A stretch of 64,000 nt of DNA from Diploptera punctata (Eukaryota > Arthropoda > Insecta > Blattodea > Blaberidae): the NCBI GenBank assembly GCA_030220185.1, contig JASPKZ010003435.1, forward strand, positions 752,501 through 816,500, given 5' to 3'. This document shows positions 63,710-64,000 of the stretch, in pieces (positions within the stretch are counted from its first letter, which is position 1; every line of letters starts with the position of its first letter). The notes beneath the pieces are model-generated. The model saw only the letters and a list, made by a program, of their open reading frames with translations, had not been told where the DNA came from and did not search any database. A program made the position numbers and the translations under genes.

Positions 63710-63885
63710 TTCATTCTTTCCCTTGTCAACTTTATATTGTGTAGCGTATATCTATTATGTATCATTAATCAACACGTAGGTAATTCATAGTTATTATTAT
63801 ATGTATAATACAACCCCTGGTGAAGTGGAAGAGAAGACCTTACGGTGTTAACTCCATCAGGTGAAATAAATAAATAAAGAAAATA
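63710..63885 (+). mobile_element. LINE-type 3' end with (AAAT)n tail (copy 2)
   Basis: CTTTCCCTTGTCAACTTTAT, ATGTATCATTAATCAACACG, CCTGGTGAAGTGGAAGAGAA, AACTCCATCAGGTGAAATAA and AAAT repeats match 53430-53612 closely. Confidence 0.6.
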
Positions 63886-63919
63886 AGAATAAAATAAGAA
63901 AAAATAAGAAATTAGATAC

Positions 63920-64000
63920 TTTAAGCCCCAAAGAGTCCCGAACACTATCTGGTCATTATAATCTTCAGTATCATATTAACCTCTTGTCGAATTAATGTAA
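63920..64000 (+). mobile_element. SINE group C, 3' part (runs off the end)
   Basis: AGCCCCAAAGAGTCCCGAAC, ATCTGGTCATTATAATCTTC and ATATTAACCTCTTGTCGAAT resemble the 3' part of the group C copy at 54110-54175. The window ends inside or just after it. Confidence 0.5.

Noticed and set aside
1..64000. Prokaryotic operon, rRNA or integrated virus
   Set aside because: No ribosome-binding sites with long coding frames, no rRNA-like segment and no LTR retrovirus or viral structural gene motif was seen; all reverse transcriptase pieces are non-LTR type, and the Penelope-like pieces are endonuclease parts only.

Overview
The window looks like repeat-dominated nuclear DNA of an insect. It is AT-rich and has no operons, no rRNA and no convincing complete host gene. 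Almost every recognisable segment is a decayed mobile element or a simple repeat. The LINE C-terminal type (GRPRMRW ... AAMNLR followed by an AAGT-type tail), the SINE heads and the DUF4817-type mariner transposase pieces recall cockroach/termite (Blattodea, e.g. Periplaneta) genomes. That assignment comes from memory of those families, not from a search.

LINE labels used here. Group 1 (GRPRMRW tail): 62-668, 10632-11190, 19920-20965 (split), 43150-43480, 44205-45110, 50487-50560, 54181-54350. Group 2 (YGSE.W type): 8405-9085, 12594-13118, 21552-21672, 22868-23185, 33145-33790, 38875-39590, 52571-53395, 58404-59437. Group 3: 6240-7740, 21740-22338. Group 4: 4262-5950, with 3' tails at 15658-15712 and 46239-46300. 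Group 5: 8125-8408. SINE labels. A: 15970, 22338, 23694, 29370, 34295, 58088. B: 13459, 18668, 21085, 25040. C: 1495, 17945, 31558, 40835, 53966, 63920. D/E/F/G are single copies: 59675 (tRNA-like), 57155, 30595, 37318.

Layout. 0-9 kb: LINE pieces, a foldback and a tRNA-like element. 9.3-10.3 kb: a mariner-type element with complete 114-bp TIRs. 10.6-16.2 kb: LINEs, a three-copy foldback, an internally deleted LINE with target duplication, a SINE B with target duplication and a Penelope-like remnant. 16.9-24 kb: Helitron, two TA-flanked MITEs (one nested in a LINE), a 44-bp minisatellite and a complete SINE A. 24.4-29.3 kb: dispersed repeat, tRNA-Tyr pseudogene with intron, a 470-bp foldback, and a conserved unknown protein remnant with inserts. 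29.3-45 kb: SINEs, LINEs, DUF4817 transposase remnant, foldbacks and microsatellites. 45-52 kb: tRNA-like palindromes, Penelope-like piece between inverted repeats, Helitron, tandem duplication. 52.5-64 kb: LINEs, SINEs, a microsatellite insertion cluster, a second mariner-type element and a Penelope-like C-terminus with a hammerhead-like motif.

The genes do not work together as a pathway; the unifying theme is transposition. The two observations most worth following are: (1) a recurring architecture in which a tRNA-like core, followed by a T-run resembling a Pol III terminator, is bracketed by inverted copies of its own tail (about 6.1, 45.3, 51.6, 59.7 and 62.9 kb); and (2) Penelope-like remnants and inverted terminal repeats carrying CUGANGA...GAAA hammerhead-like cores (12.2, 37.9, 47.15 and 63.3 kb).
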